Assembly: GCA_050949055.1 (NCBI GenBank) | Contig: JBMNFA010000007.1 | Coordinates: 122,791 to 186,790, forward strand | Length of the DNA stretch: 64,000 bases | DNA from: JAEZJZ01 sp050949055 | GTDB taxonomy: Bacteria; Bacillota; UBA994; UBA5500 | Reading direction: 5' to 3' | In this document: positions 25,830 through 34,225 of the stretch, piece by piece | Layout of the letters: the number at the start of each line of letters is the position of its first letter | Numbering within the stretch: position 1 is the stretch's first letter | Made by a program: the position numbers and the translations under genes | Notes under the pieces: model-generated | The model's input: the letters and a program-made list of their open reading frames with translations, nothing else | Told to the model about the DNA's origin: nothing | Databases searched by the model: none

Positions 25830-26660
25830 ATGGAGATTAGAAGGGCGACTGCGGATGACCGCCAGGCTGTGATGGAGTTGCTCAGCCGGGTTTGGGAGGA
25901 CGATTACATCCCGTACTGCTGGGATGAGTGGGTGTCGGACGTGGAGAACGGGGTGCCACTGGTGGCGCTGCACCAAGGCCAGATCGCCGGGGTAGCGCAT
26001 ATTCAGTTTCTTGATCAGCGGGTCTCCTGGCATCAAGCGTTGCGTATCGATCCTGATGCCCGCCGCCTGGGAATAGGCAGTGCCTTGGCTCGGGCTTGCC
26101 TAGAGCAGACGAAGAGGCATGGACGCCAAGTGGCCAGGCTGCTGGTCGATGCGGAGAACCTGCCTTCGCTTAGGTTGACGGAGCGTAGCGGATTTCGCCG
26201 GGTCAAGCATTATCTGAAGCTCTACAAGTCGCCGCCAGGCGAGAGTGGCCCGGAACTGCTCCAGCCCTCGAAAAACTTGTTGCCGGAGCTGCTGCAACGA
26301 GCAGTCGCACAGGGGGAGAACTACTGGCATAGCCGCTGGGAGACTCGCGATCTCACGCTCGCGGCGCTGAAGTGGTCGCTGGACGGTGGCTGCCTGCGGG
26401 TGTTGGCGGACGACCCGGCTGCGGCGCTGGCTGACGTCAACCAAGATGAAGACGACTTCGAAATGGGGCAGTTGGTGGGGGACGAGGAGAACGTGGTCCG
26501 TCTGGTGCAAGGGCTGGAGCGGGAAGCTGCTCGGCAGGGTTTGGGGCAGATTTGCATTCTGCAGACCCTAGAATCGCCCCACCTGTGTCTGCTCATCGAG
26601 CGCTTGGGCTACAGACTGCAGGCGGACGAAGGTTACGTCATCTGGGAATATCAGCTATAG
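25830..26660 (+). CDS. GNAT acetyltransferase with a second C-terminal GNAT-like half
   Basis: About 276 residues. The first domain begins MEIRRATADDRQAVMELL and carries the acetyl-CoA loop RRLGIGSALARACLEQ (~75-90), followed by ENLPSLRLTERSGFRRV. A second, shorter half (~150-276) ends in LIERLGYRLQADEGY and looks like a degenerate GNAT repeat that keeps the fold but not an evident CoA loop. ATG 25830 follows GGAGGGATTGAA. The substrate is unknown. It is convergent with the carboxypeptidase gene and separated from it by two hairpins. Confidence 0.85.
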   Translation: MEIRRATADDRQAVMELLSRVWEDDYIPYCWDEWVSDVENGVPLVALHQGQIAGVAHIQFLDQRVSWHQALRIDPDARRLGIGSALARACLEQTKRHGRQVARLLVDAENLPSLRLTERSGFRRVKHYLKLYKSPPGESGPELLQPSKNLLPELLQRAVAQGENYWHSRWETRDLTLAALKWSLDGGCLRVLADDPAAALADVNQDEDDFEMGQLVGDEENVVRLVQGLEREAARQGLGQICILQTLESPHLCLLIERLGYRLQADEGYVIWEYQL

Positions 26661-26674
26661 CTGGAGATGGAACC

Positions 26675-26701
26675 GACACGCGGGGACTGTCCCCTCGTGT
26701 C
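26675..26701. repeat. GGGGACTGTCCCC palindrome (RAYT-type element)
   Basis: GACACG(C)GGGGA-CTG-TCCCC-TCGTGTC, a near-perfect dyad between two convergent genes. It shares its core with the elements at 60303 and 63274 (GGGGACAGTCCCC). Confidence 0.65.
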
Positions 26702-26705
26702 AGAG

Positions 26706-26732
26706 AAGAGGCAGGGCGCGCGCCCTGCCTCT
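26706..26732. terminator. GC-rich hairpin between convergent genes
   Basis: AAGAGGCAGGGCG / CGCCCTGCCTCTT, 13-bp stem with almost no loop. It is located 5 bp after the palindrome and 12 bp before the end of the carboxypeptidase gene. Probably a bidirectional transcription stop, although U-tracts are short on both sides. Confidence 0.6.
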
Positions 26733-26744
26733 TGAGCTTTCAGC

Positions 26745-28379
26745 TTATAGGGTAACCTCCACCTTAGCCTTTCCTGCGCGGTAGCCGTTGGCGGTGATGG
26801 TCACCTTGCTGCCGGCAGCAGCCTGCACCAACCACTCCACCTTCTTCTCGGAGCGGCCATTGAGGTGACCCACTTCCAGCTTCTCCTTGCCGACTGGCAG
26901 GGTGATACCTTCGCCAGAGATGCTGGCCTGCACCGGCTTGGCGACGTTGATCTTGACAGCCATGTCGGATCCAGCGGTCGGCAGGTATCCCTTGTTGATC
27001 ACCGCCGCGCTGATGCGGTAGAAACCTTCCTCCATCGGTTCCACCTTCACTTTGCGGATGCCGATTTCCGGCAGCGATAGCGCATGTACCAGGTTGAAGC
27101 GCATGTTCTTGTCGCAAACTTCCTCCAGATACTGCGGCGGTGGATTCTGGCGCACATACTTGGTCTTCCAGCCGCCGATTTCCACTTCACCCAGATCCGG
27201 ATGGCTAAACGGTGTCCAGGGTAGGAAACCTTCGCCGTTCAGCTCGGTATCGTTCCACTGGAGCAGCTTCAGCCCATCTTCCTCCTGCTCTTTAGGCGTC
27301 TTGTTGCGCATGGAACGGGTGTCGGTTTTCTCGCAGCCGGCGGCCACATACATGTTCCACAGCTCCGTGGACCAACAGAGTATGCCCCGGTGTTCGTAGA
27401 CCCAGTCCATGAATACCCCGTACAGTTTGCGCCCCAAGGTGAATTCCTCGAAGGTGTTCACCGACTTATAACCGGTATATTCCCCGCCGCGGTTGCCGAT
27501 CACCTTGTAGTATTCGGCGTCGCGGCCGGGCATCTGGTCATCCTTCTTGCCGCCGAAGGGACGCAGGTGGACGCCACCAGAGGTGTGGTAGGACATCGCC
27601 CCGGCCAGGTTCTGCTGGGAGATGATGAAATCAGCCACGGCCTTGGTCTCCGGCTCAGAGAAGGGATAGGGGCCGGCTCCGCGTTGGCGTGAATCGATGT
27701 CCCAGTTGGCCGCAGAGTTGCGGTTGATATCCAAACCCCACTTTGGCCGGGCCAGCTTCACTTCCACTCCGTCAAAGTTGACCAGCTTGCCTTCGATATA
27801 CAGGCGATAATATTCTCCGCCGTGATCGTCTGGACCGCGCTGGACCATCAAGCGAGGATCCTGCTCCGAGACCTTCCAGTCGCCATTCTCGTCCTTGACG
27901 CGCATCTGGGTGATCCAGCCGTCGCCGTTGATGTCTTCCGCATGCAAGCCTTCCTGTTCCTCTTCAAAGGGCCAGATGCGAATGCTGCTGCGAGGGATAT
28001 AGGGAGTGTGCAGATAGACTTCGGAACCGTCGATGCTCACCCGGGGCAATATGTAGAAACTGCGGGTATCCAGCAGGAAGGTGACATCATCCTTCTGGCC
28101 GTAGTTCTCCAGCAGATAGCTGATGGTGTAGAGGGCTACGGCTGATCCGGTCACCTCGCCGGCATGGAAGTTGGCGTCCATGTAATAGCCGGGCTTGTCG
28201 TCGGCACAGCCAGTGGCATGGTTGGTGATCTCGATCATCAACATGTCGCGCCCCTCATAGGTTTTGCCGATGGAATAGACTCTGGTCAGCTCTGGGAAAG
28301 CGGCGTGCCACTGGTTGAGCAGGTCGGTAATCTCTGCATAGGTGTAATACTTGGCGGCGTTGTATGGAACTTTAGGCAA
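26745..28379 (-). CDS. M14-family zinc carboxypeptidase
   Basis: 544 residues without a signal peptide. The N-terminal ~400 residues hold the M14 domain: the zinc motif HAGE (HxxE, ~72-75), the third His in MSYHTSGG (~263) and the catalytic Glu in CWSTELWNM (~341). A beta-rich C-terminal domain (~450-544) looks like a carbohydrate- or protein-binding jelly roll. M14 enzymes remove C-terminal residues from peptides or act on cell-wall and gamma-glutamyl peptides. The start is TTG 28379, spaced 9 nt from AAGGAGG. A large insertion with an EDINGDGWITQ calcium-loop-like stretch (~148) is notable. Single gene. Confidence 0.88.
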   Translation of the reverse strand: MPKVPYNAAKYYTYAEITDLLNQWHAAFPELTRVYSIGKTYEGRDMLMIEITNHATGCADDKPGYYMDANFHAGEVTGSAVALYTISYLLENYGQKDDVTFLLDTRSFYILPRVSIDGSEVYLHTPYIPRSSIRIWPFEEEQEGLHAEDINGDGWITQMRVKDENGDWKVSEQDPRLMVQRGPDDHGGEYYRLYIEGKLVNFDGVEVKLARPKWGLDINRNSAANWDIDSRQRGAGPYPFSEPETKAVADFIISQQNLAGAMSYHTSGGVHLRPFGGKKDDQMPGRDAEYYKVIGNRGGEYTGYKSVNTFEEFTLGRKLYGVFMDWVYEHRGILCWSTELWNMYVAAGCEKTDTRSMRNKTPKEQEEDGLKLLQWNDTELNGEGFLPWTPFSHPDLGEVEIGGWKTKYVRQNPPPQYLEEVCDKNMRFNLVHALSLPEIGIRKVKVEPMEEGFYRISAAVINKGYLPTAGSDMAVKINVAKPVQASISGEGITLPVGKEKLEVGHLNGRSEKKVEWLVQAAAGSKVTITANGYRAGKAKVEVTL

Positions 28380-28536
28380 CTTCTCTTTCCTCCTTGTACT
28401 TAATTGGTCTATGTGCGAAAAATCTCTCTACTTAAGTTCCCTGCCCGTGGGTGCCTTCCCTGCATCCCGAGCAAAATAGTTTCCGTAGCAGAATGAAACA
28501 GCGAGGCCCCGCTCTCTGGGAAGCCGGAAAACAAGC

Positions 28537-28560
28537 GAGGGGGACGAACTATGCGTCCCC
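28537..28560 (-). terminator. Terminator of the DUF2935 gene
   Basis: GGGGGACG / CGTCCCCC stem with 7-nt loop just downstream of the minus-strand gene. The tail on that strand is TCGCTTGTTTT. Confidence 0.7.
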
Positions 28561-28567
28561 CATCTCC

Positions 28568-29449
28568 CTATTTGCTGCCAGGCAAAGCCGGCCGTAGCTG
28601 CTTCATTTCATCGATGAACTTGTCGGCCTCCCGCCGGATGTGATCTGCCAACAGTGGTGAAGGAATGATGCTCAAGACTGCGCACTGCTGTAGCAACTCA
28701 TAGGCGGTAGCCTCGAAGTCGCGCAGGGCCGTGGTATGAGCGATTACCTCGTCGGTGAACCGGCGTACCGCACTAAAGAACTTGGGATCGGCGGTATTCA
28801 TGGAGGCGAAGTCGCGGGCTGTCTCCAGCAAGCGGGAGAAGATGACCCTGAACGCCTCTGTGTCCCCGATCAATCCCCGCTCAGAGGGATCTAGCAGACC
28901 CTTGACAAACTCGATGTGTTCCTTTTGAATGCGCAGCCAGAACACCTGGGTCAACAACAACTCTTCCAGACGACTCCTGGGGCTGGAACCTGACAGTAGG
29001 GCCAGAAAATGCTCAGCTTCCCGCATAATGTGATCGACTAGCAGCGGGTAGAGGGCGTTGCCAGGCAAGCGGCAGCTGATCAGCAGCCTCAGAATACGTT
29101 GCTTGTAACGGATGAAGGCTGCAACCGCTCTCCTCAGCCTTCTCAGCAGACGCGGGCTTAACTGGGATACGTTCCTGACTTCTCGCTGCAGCACGGCAAA
29201 AAGACGCTCGAATGATTTAGCCAGCCTGACCAGATCCGGGCGATCAGTAGCTGGAAGCCCGAGTTGGATGAACAGGGCATGCTCCCGCATAATCCTTGTC
29301 CAGAAGCGCGCCTCCTCCAACAACGAGCCCGCTGGTTCGATGTCAAAGGTATCGTTGGCAGCCCGATCGTTTAGATCGGATTGCATCTCGTGCTCCAACT
29401 CCAGCAGCTCCTGCTCATCTCCTATCGACGGGTTTGTCCACTCACTCAT
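28568..29449 (-). CDS. DUF2935 four-helix-bundle protein
   Basis: 293 residues, all helical, with two homologous halves. Each half carries the DUF2935 signature: ARFWTRIMREHALFIQLGL then LLVDHIMREAEHFL in the first, and VFWLRIQKEHIEFVKGLL then LLADHIRREADKFI in the second. The paired E-x-x-H and H-x-x-x-E residues suggest a di-metal site in each ferritin-like bundle, as proposed for the family. The function is not established; members are common in Bacillota and often sporulation-linked. The start ATG 29449 follows GGAGGAGCGCA. The gene has its own terminator and no operon partners. Confidence 0.87.
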   Translation of the reverse strand: MSEWTNPSIGDEQELLELEHEMQSDLNDRAANDTFDIEPAGSLLEEARFWTRIMREHALFIQLGLPATDRPDLVRLAKSFERLFAVLQREVRNVSQLSPRLLRRLRRAVAAFIRYKQRILRLLISCRLPGNALYPLLVDHIMREAEHFLALLSGSSPRSRLEELLLTQVFWLRIQKEHIEFVKGLLDPSERGLIGDTEAFRVIFSRLLETARDFASMNTADPKFFSAVRRFTDEVIAHTTALRDFEATAYELLQQCAVLSIIPSPLLADHIRREADKFIDEMKQLRPALPGSK

Positions 29450-29669
29450 TGCGCTCCTCCTCTCAACTTACCCACTCCAGGGGCGGACACTGGGACGGAT
29501 TGATTTGGTGGTTCTGCGCCAGGGCCCAGCTCGAGGAACCATTGATGTAACCTATGCAGTCATACTAGTGGGTGTGAATGTCCATCTACACTGGTCTGTA
29601 TGCTGGATGCAAGATCAGGTGGGGACTAATCCCCCATCTTTAGGTAAGATGTCAGTGGGAGGTGCTTTA

Positions 29670-30008
29670 ATGAAAGGAGCAGCGTTGGTATTGTCCGTCA
29701 CATGTTGGCTGTGTGCGCTGGTCTTCATCTCCATGGGGCAATTCGCTTTGAAGAGGCGGTCACCGATGCACTTTTGGGCGGGAACGACGGTGCAGGCGGA
29801 TGAGATTTCCGATGTGCGGGCATACAACCGGGCCAATGCGGTGATGTGGTTCACCTATGGGGCGTTGTTTGCCTTGGCCGGGGTATGCTCAGCTTTATTT
29901 GATGGCACTGTTGGCGGCATCATGGTGGGTATTCTCAGCCTTCCGGGGCTGTTCGTGCTGGTCTTTGTCTATAGCCGCATTTATCGGAAATACCGAGTTA
30001 AGCGCTGA
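29670..30008 (+). CDS. Small membrane protein, 112 residues
   Basis: Three predicted membrane helices (~5-27, ~55-75, ~82-103) and a basic C-terminus (RIYRKYRVKR). The loop MHFWAGTTVQADEISDVRAYNRANAVMW, taken here in pieces, resembles a set of small uncharacterised Clostridia membrane proteins with a conserved DVRAYNRANA segment. ATG 29670 follows GGGAGGTGCTTTA; a much longer in-frame extension upstream runs antisense to the DUF2935 gene and is rejected. Function unknown. Confidence 0.7.
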   Translation: MKGAALVLSVTCWLCALVFISMGQFALKRRSPMHFWAGTTVQADEISDVRAYNRANAVMWFTYGALFALAGVCSALFDGTVGGIMVGILSLPGLFVLVFVYSRIYRKYRVKR

Positions 30009-30044
30009 AGCGCGCCAGAAGCAGGGGTGTGAACGCTATAGAGG

Positions 30045-30506
30045 CTAACGTTGTTTGAACACTGATACTTCCGTGAACAAGTAACGTCGGGTGATATCCT
30101 GGATCGGTGCGATGCGGTTGAACTCAGCGAACTGGTAGTAGCTGAGTGGACCTTCCACCTGAAAGCGCATGATCATCAACTGGTCTGGATAGGCATCGGC
30201 CAACGCCAACAGGTCATATATCTCATTCACCTTGTGCCGTCCGCGCACCTCAGGCGGACCCGCTAACTCCACGGCATGGACCGTCAAGGATCCCGGGCTG
30301 CCGTTCTCGATCCGTTCCACCGCCATGACAAAAGCGGACACCGAATAGCCGGGCACATGCACCCAATCCAGCGTGCCCACCTTCCAGGATGAGTAGGCCA
30401 GCCAGCGATAAACAGCCTGCATGGACAGAGTCAGGGCCACAGTCAGCACTGCTACAATTAGTATCAGCTGTTTCTCTCGAGGGCCGTAGAACCGGCGGTA
30501 ACGCAA
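30045..30506 (-). CDS. Hypothetical protein with N-terminal membrane anchor
   Basis: 153 residues. One hydrophobic helix (~14-33, LILIVAVLTVALTLSMQAV) is followed by a ~115-residue extracytoplasmic domain of mixed alpha/beta character (VHAVELAGPPEV, VNEIYDLLALADAYPDQLMI). Such a layout is common among small secreted or anchored proteins; I do not recognise a family. The start is TTG 30506 with AAGGGGGTGACC upstream. The gene converges on the small membrane protein gene. Confidence 0.65.
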   Translation of the reverse strand: MRYRRFYGPREKQLILIVAVLTVALTLSMQAVYRWLAYSSWKVGTLDWVHVPGYSVSAFVMAVERIENGSPGSLTVHAVELAGPPEVRGRHKVNEIYDLLALADAYPDQLMIMRFQVEGPLSYYQFAEFNRIAPIQDITRRYLFTEVSVFKQR

Positions 30507-30757
30507 GCTGGGTCACCCCCTTCGCTTTGCCTTTTCCCAGTAGAGGCGAGTACTCTATGGAATCCAATTTATCCTTATGCATAGCTGCAGGCTGCTAGCG
30601 CAGGCGATCAACTGATTAGGGTGACATGTTCTGCTCACGTGCATCTGCCGCCGCCAGACCGAGTGCCCAAGGAGGAGTTCTGCTGCTATGCATCTAATAG
30701 TCAGCTAGTTTGAACATAGGGAGTCTTTGTGACGGAGGATGGTTGGGAGGTGCAACT

Positions 30758-31729
30758 ATGATCACCCCAGTGTCACCCTATCCAATAAAGTTTTGTTCTC
30801 AACCCATGGAACGCATTTGGGGAGGAAGGCGTCTGGCTCAGCAGCTGATGCTGGCGTCAGCCGCGCCCATTGGAGAAGTATGGACGCTATCGGGGCACCC
30901 TTCCGCCGTCAGCGTCTGTCAAAACGGGCCTTGGGCTGGCCTGACGCTGCCCCAGATTGTGGCTGCCCACCCAGACGCTTACTTGGGGAGGGCGGACAGC
31001 GATCCCTTTCCGGTGCTGGTGAAGTTCATCGATGCAGCCAGCAATCTCTCCGTGCAGGTGCACCCGGATGATCAGGTCGCTGCCAGGTTATGCGGGCAAC
31101 GGGGGAAGACCGAGTCATGGTACGTGACGGCGGTAGCCGCCGATGCCCGCGTGATCGTCGGCTTAGAGCTGTCCTCTGCGGAGCAGTTGCGTCAGGCAGT
31201 GGTCGACGGCCGACTGGAGGAAAACTTGGTCTACCGCAGCGTTGCGCCCGGCGACTTGGTGCACATTCCTGCCGGAACCGTTCATGCGCTCTGCGGTGGT
31301 GTGCAAGTGATCGAGATCCAGCAGTGTTCGGATCTCACCTTTCGGTTGTTTGACTGGAATCGGGTGGGGGTAGGCGGTCTGCCTCGCCAATTGCATATAG
31401 AGGAGGCGCTACACGCTATCCATTTTGGGGCTGCGCCGTGCTCTGCCAGTGCTGCCGTGGTCTCTGCTCCGCTGTCTAGTGGTGCCCGTCACCTGATACA
31501 GTGCGAGTCCTACGCTATTGACGAGCTGCGCTTGACCAGGCAAACAGCATTTCCTACGCCAGGGCGTCCGTTAGTCTTGATCGTGGTCAGGGGACAAGGG
31601 CAGCTGCAGTTTGCCGAGCACACCTGCCAACTGCGTTTTGGCGACACCTTCTTGTTGCCCAGCAGCGGGCAAGGTTTCTCCTTGCAGCCAGAGGGCCAGT
31701 TGACGGCACTATTGGTGGCGTACTCGTAA
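30758..31729 (+). CDS. manA: Mannose-6-phosphate isomerase, class I
   Basis: About 323 residues, a typical short type I isomerase. It interconverts fructose-6-phosphate and mannose-6-phosphate. Zinc ligands are recognisable: VQVHPDD (~103), the Glu in GKTESWYV (~120) and the His in PAGTVHALCGG (~177). ATG 30758 follows GGGAGGTGCAACT; in-frame sequence to 30710 lacks a good start. A ROK kinase gene follows 80 bp downstream, so the two probably make up a sugar-phosphate unit. A six-codon frame with a very good RBS (30688-30708) lies upstream and may be coincidental. Confidence 0.93.
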   Translation: MITPVSPYPIKFCSQPMERIWGGRRLAQQLMLASAAPIGEVWTLSGHPSAVSVCQNGPWAGLTLPQIVAAHPDAYLGRADSDPFPVLVKFIDAASNLSVQVHPDDQVAARLCGQRGKTESWYVTAVAADARVIVGLELSSAEQLRQAVVDGRLEENLVYRSVAPGDLVHIPAGTVHALCGGVQVIEIQQCSDLTFRLFDWNRVGVGGLPRQLHIEEALHAIHFGAAPCSASAAVVSAPLSSGARHLIQCESYAIDELRLTRQTAFPTPGRPLVLIVVRGQGQLQFAEHTCQLRFGDTFLLPSSGQGFSLQPEGQLTALLVAYS

Positions 31730-31809
31730 CCGGACTGGGTGAGACAGAGCAAAGCTGCTGCGGCCTGCAGTCGCCGGGTCTGCCAACAATTTACGGAGGT
31801 AATGAAGAG

Positions 31810-32766
31810 ATGAGCATAGTCGCGGTCGACTTGGGGGGCACCAACCTGCGGGTTGGGCTGCTGCGCCGGGAGCGAGTGCTGTGGAAGCGCCAGATCGCTA
31901 CCGAAGCCGAGCGAGGGAAGGAACACATCATTTCCAATATGAGCCGATTGATTCGATTGGCAATGCAGGAGAGTCGCCGCCTAAGCGACCAGGTGGAGGG
32001 CATCGGGGTGGGGCTGCCAGGCCCGGTTAACCCAGCTACCGGCGTCGTGGACTCGCCGCCTAATTTGCCGGGATGGGAGCAGGTGCCGCTGGGTGACTTG
32101 TTGACCAGGCAGTTCTCTTTGCCGGTCTACCTGAATAACGATGCCAATGCTGCTGCCTTGGGGGAGTGGCTGTATGGTGCCGGGCAGGGCTATGAGCATC
32201 TGGTCTATGTCACCATCAGCACCGGCATCGGCGGGGGTGTCATTTCCTCAGGAGTGTTGCTCACCGGGGCCAGCGGCGGAGCTGCCGAAATTGGGCATAT
32301 GTGCATCCAGGCCGTTCAAGGGGTTCCCTGCGGTTGCGGCCGGGAAGGATGCTTTGAAGCCTACGCTTCCGGCAATGCCATGGTGCGCTACGCCCAGGAA
32401 AAGCTGTCTCGGGCAGAGGCCGCCAGTTCCCTGCTGCACGGCTTGGAACCGCTGACGCCGAAGGAAATCGGGCAAGCGGCTGCAGCAGGTGACCTGTTGG
32501 CTGGCCAGGTGTTGGAGCGCTGCCGTCGCTATCTGGCGGTAGGACTGGCCAATGTGCTCACCTTGTATGATCCCCAGGTTCTGATATTGGGCGGGGGCTT
32601 AACCAACCTGTGGTCACAACTGATCGTGCCAGTGCTGCCAGAAATGAGGCGGCTCACCTTCGCTGCCAACGCTGAGCACTTGGCTGTTGTCCGCCCGGCC
32701 TTGGAGGGGGATGCGGGGCTGGTGGGAGCGGCTGCGCTGGTATCCTATGCAGGCAGCAGGCAATGA
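31810..32766 (+). CDS. ROK-family sugar kinase (glucokinase-like)
   Basis: 318 residues. ATP phosphate loop DLGGTN (7-12), the catalytic Asp within LNNDANAAALGEW (~107), STGIGGG (~138) and the ROK zinc site GHM followed by CGCGREGCFEAYASG (~175-190). ROK kinases phosphorylate glucose, fructose, mannose or N-acetyl sugars; the position behind manA makes glucose, mannose or fructose likely. The start ATG 31810 follows ACGGAGGTAATGAAG. No helix-turn-helix domain is present, so it is an enzyme and not a ROK repressor. Confidence 0.9.
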   Translation: MSIVAVDLGGTNLRVGLLRRERVLWKRQIATEAERGKEHIISNMSRLIRLAMQESRRLSDQVEGIGVGLPGPVNPATGVVDSPPNLPGWEQVPLGDLLTRQFSLPVYLNNDANAAALGEWLYGAGQGYEHLVYVTISTGIGGGVISSGVLLTGASGGAAEIGHMCIQAVQGVPCGCGREGCFEAYASGNAMVRYAQEKLSRAEAASSLLHGLEPLTPKEIGQAAAAGDLLAGQVLERCRRYLAVGLANVLTLYDPQVLILGGGLTNLWSQLIVPVLPEMRRLTFAANAEHLAVVRPALEGDAGLVGAAALVSYAGSRQ

Positions 32767-32908
32767 ACAAGACCATCCAGGAGGCGAAAGTTACTATCGT
32801 CGCAATTTGCCCAGAATCTTGGCCATTCGGGAGGAGAGGGCGGGTCAGAAGGCGAATACACAGTAAGTATATGTAGCAGAAAAGGTGAAAAAGGAGGAGA
32901 CGTATCAA

Positions 32909-34111
32909 ATGATAGCTATTAAAGGCGGCAAGATCATGACCATCACCCAGGGAACCATCGAAGATGGAGTGATCCTGGTTGATAACGGCAAGATCGTAGC
33001 CATCGGCAAGGATGTTGCCATTCCAGAGTGCGCTGAAGTGATCGATGCCAGCGGCAAGACCATCACGCCTGGCTTAATCGATGCTCATAGCCACATCTCC
33101 CTGTTTGGCGAACCGTCAGTGCCAGCCACCATGGACGGCAACGAGATGACCAACCCCATCACTGCACAGATTAGGGGCATCGATTCCCTCAATCCCTTCG
33201 ACCCGGCCATCCCTGTGGTGCGGGCAGCCGGTTTCACCACCCTCTATACCGGCCCTGGTTCAGCCAATGTGGTCGGCGGTACTGGCATGGCCATCAAGCT
33301 GCGCGGTCGCACCGCAGAGGAAATGGTTATCCCTGGCACCGAGGCGATGAAGATGGCTCTGGGAGAGAACCCCAAGCGCGTCTACGGCCAAGGTCAGAAA
33401 AAGGCTCCATCCACCCGCATGGCCGTGGCCTCTGTGTTGCGGGAAGCGCTGATCGAGGCGCAAAACTATCTGAACAAGATTGAGCGGGCCAAAGAAGAGG
33501 CGGGCGACAAGGCGCCCAAGTTGCCAGACCGCAATCTGAAGCTGGAAATGCTGGGCAAGGTGCTCAAGCGCGAGCTGAAGGCACGCATCCACTGCCATCG
33601 CGCCGATGACATGATCACCGCTATTCGCATCGCTGAGGAATTCAACTTGGATTACAGCCTGGAGCATGCCACCGAAGGCTATAAAATCGCTGATGTTCTG
33701 GCCGAGAAGAAGGTCACCTGTGTGGTTGGTCCCCTGTTGATGGGTCCGTCCAAGCATGAGCTGTGGGAAGTGAAGCTGGAGACCCCTGGCTTGTTGGTCA
33801 AGGCTGGCGTGCGCGTCTGCTTGCAGGCTGACACATCTTCTGCCACCAAGTACCTGCCGGTGCATGTGGGTCTGGCTATCCGCCACGGCATGCCGGAAGA
33901 AGAGGCCTTCAAGGCTGTCACCATCTACCCGGCGGAGCTGATCGGTATCGCCGACCGCGTGGGCAGCTTGGAAGTGGGCAAGGATGCCGACTTGGCTATC
34001 TTCAACGGTCATCCGTTCAGCAACTTCACCAAGTGCGAACTGACCATGATCGACGGCAAGGTGCTGCATTGCGAGCTGGGCCGCAAGGACTGCAACTGCT
34101 GCTGCGAATAA
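32909..34111 (+). CDS. Amidohydrolase (imidazolonepropionase-like, COG1228 type)
   Basis: 400 residues. The amidohydrolase metal motif DAHSH lies at ~57-61 after ITPGLI. Further ligands are ARIHCHRADD (His ~226/228) and LEHATEGY (~247), and KDADLAIFNGHPF (~375) is the usual C-terminal signature. Members act as prolidases, imidazolonepropionases or other cyclic-amide hydrolases; a peptidase-like role is as likely as any. ATG 32909 follows AAAGGAGGAGACGTATCA. The last residues CNCCCE form an unusual Cys cluster. It ends in a strong terminator. Confidence 0.88.
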   Translation: MIAIKGGKIMTITQGTIEDGVILVDNGKIVAIGKDVAIPECAEVIDASGKTITPGLIDAHSHISLFGEPSVPATMDGNEMTNPITAQIRGIDSLNPFDPAIPVVRAAGFTTLYTGPGSANVVGGTGMAIKLRGRTAEEMVIPGTEAMKMALGENPKRVYGQGQKKAPSTRMAVASVLREALIEAQNYLNKIERAKEEAGDKAPKLPDRNLKLEMLGKVLKRELKARIHCHRADDMITAIRIAEEFNLDYSLEHATEGYKIADVLAEKKVTCVVGPLLMGPSKHELWEVKLETPGLLVKAGVRVCLQADTSSATKYLPVHVGLAIRHGMPEEEAFKAVTIYPAELIGIADRVGSLEVGKDADLAIFNGHPFSNFTKCELTMIDGKVLHCELGRKDCNCCCE

Positions 34112-34128
34112 TTCCAAATCCGCGTTAT

Positions 34129-34161
34129 AATAAGGCTGAGCCCACTGGGCTCGGCCTTATT
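34129..34161 (+). terminator. Terminator of the amidohydrolase gene
   Basis: AATAAGGC-TGAGCCCA / TGGGCTC-GGCCTTATT, nearly perfect 16-bp stem with a one-base loop on paper, then GTGTGTG. Likely a transcription stop. Confidence 0.75.
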
Positions 34162-34225
34162 GTGTGTGACAAAAGATCCGTCCCTCTGTCACACCGATGA
34201 AGCAGAAAGGGGAGCAGAACCAACC

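Noticed and set aside
29112..29669. Upstream extension of the 112-residue membrane protein
   Set aside because: The added sequence is antisense to the DUF2935 gene and the internal ATG at 29670 has a good RBS.
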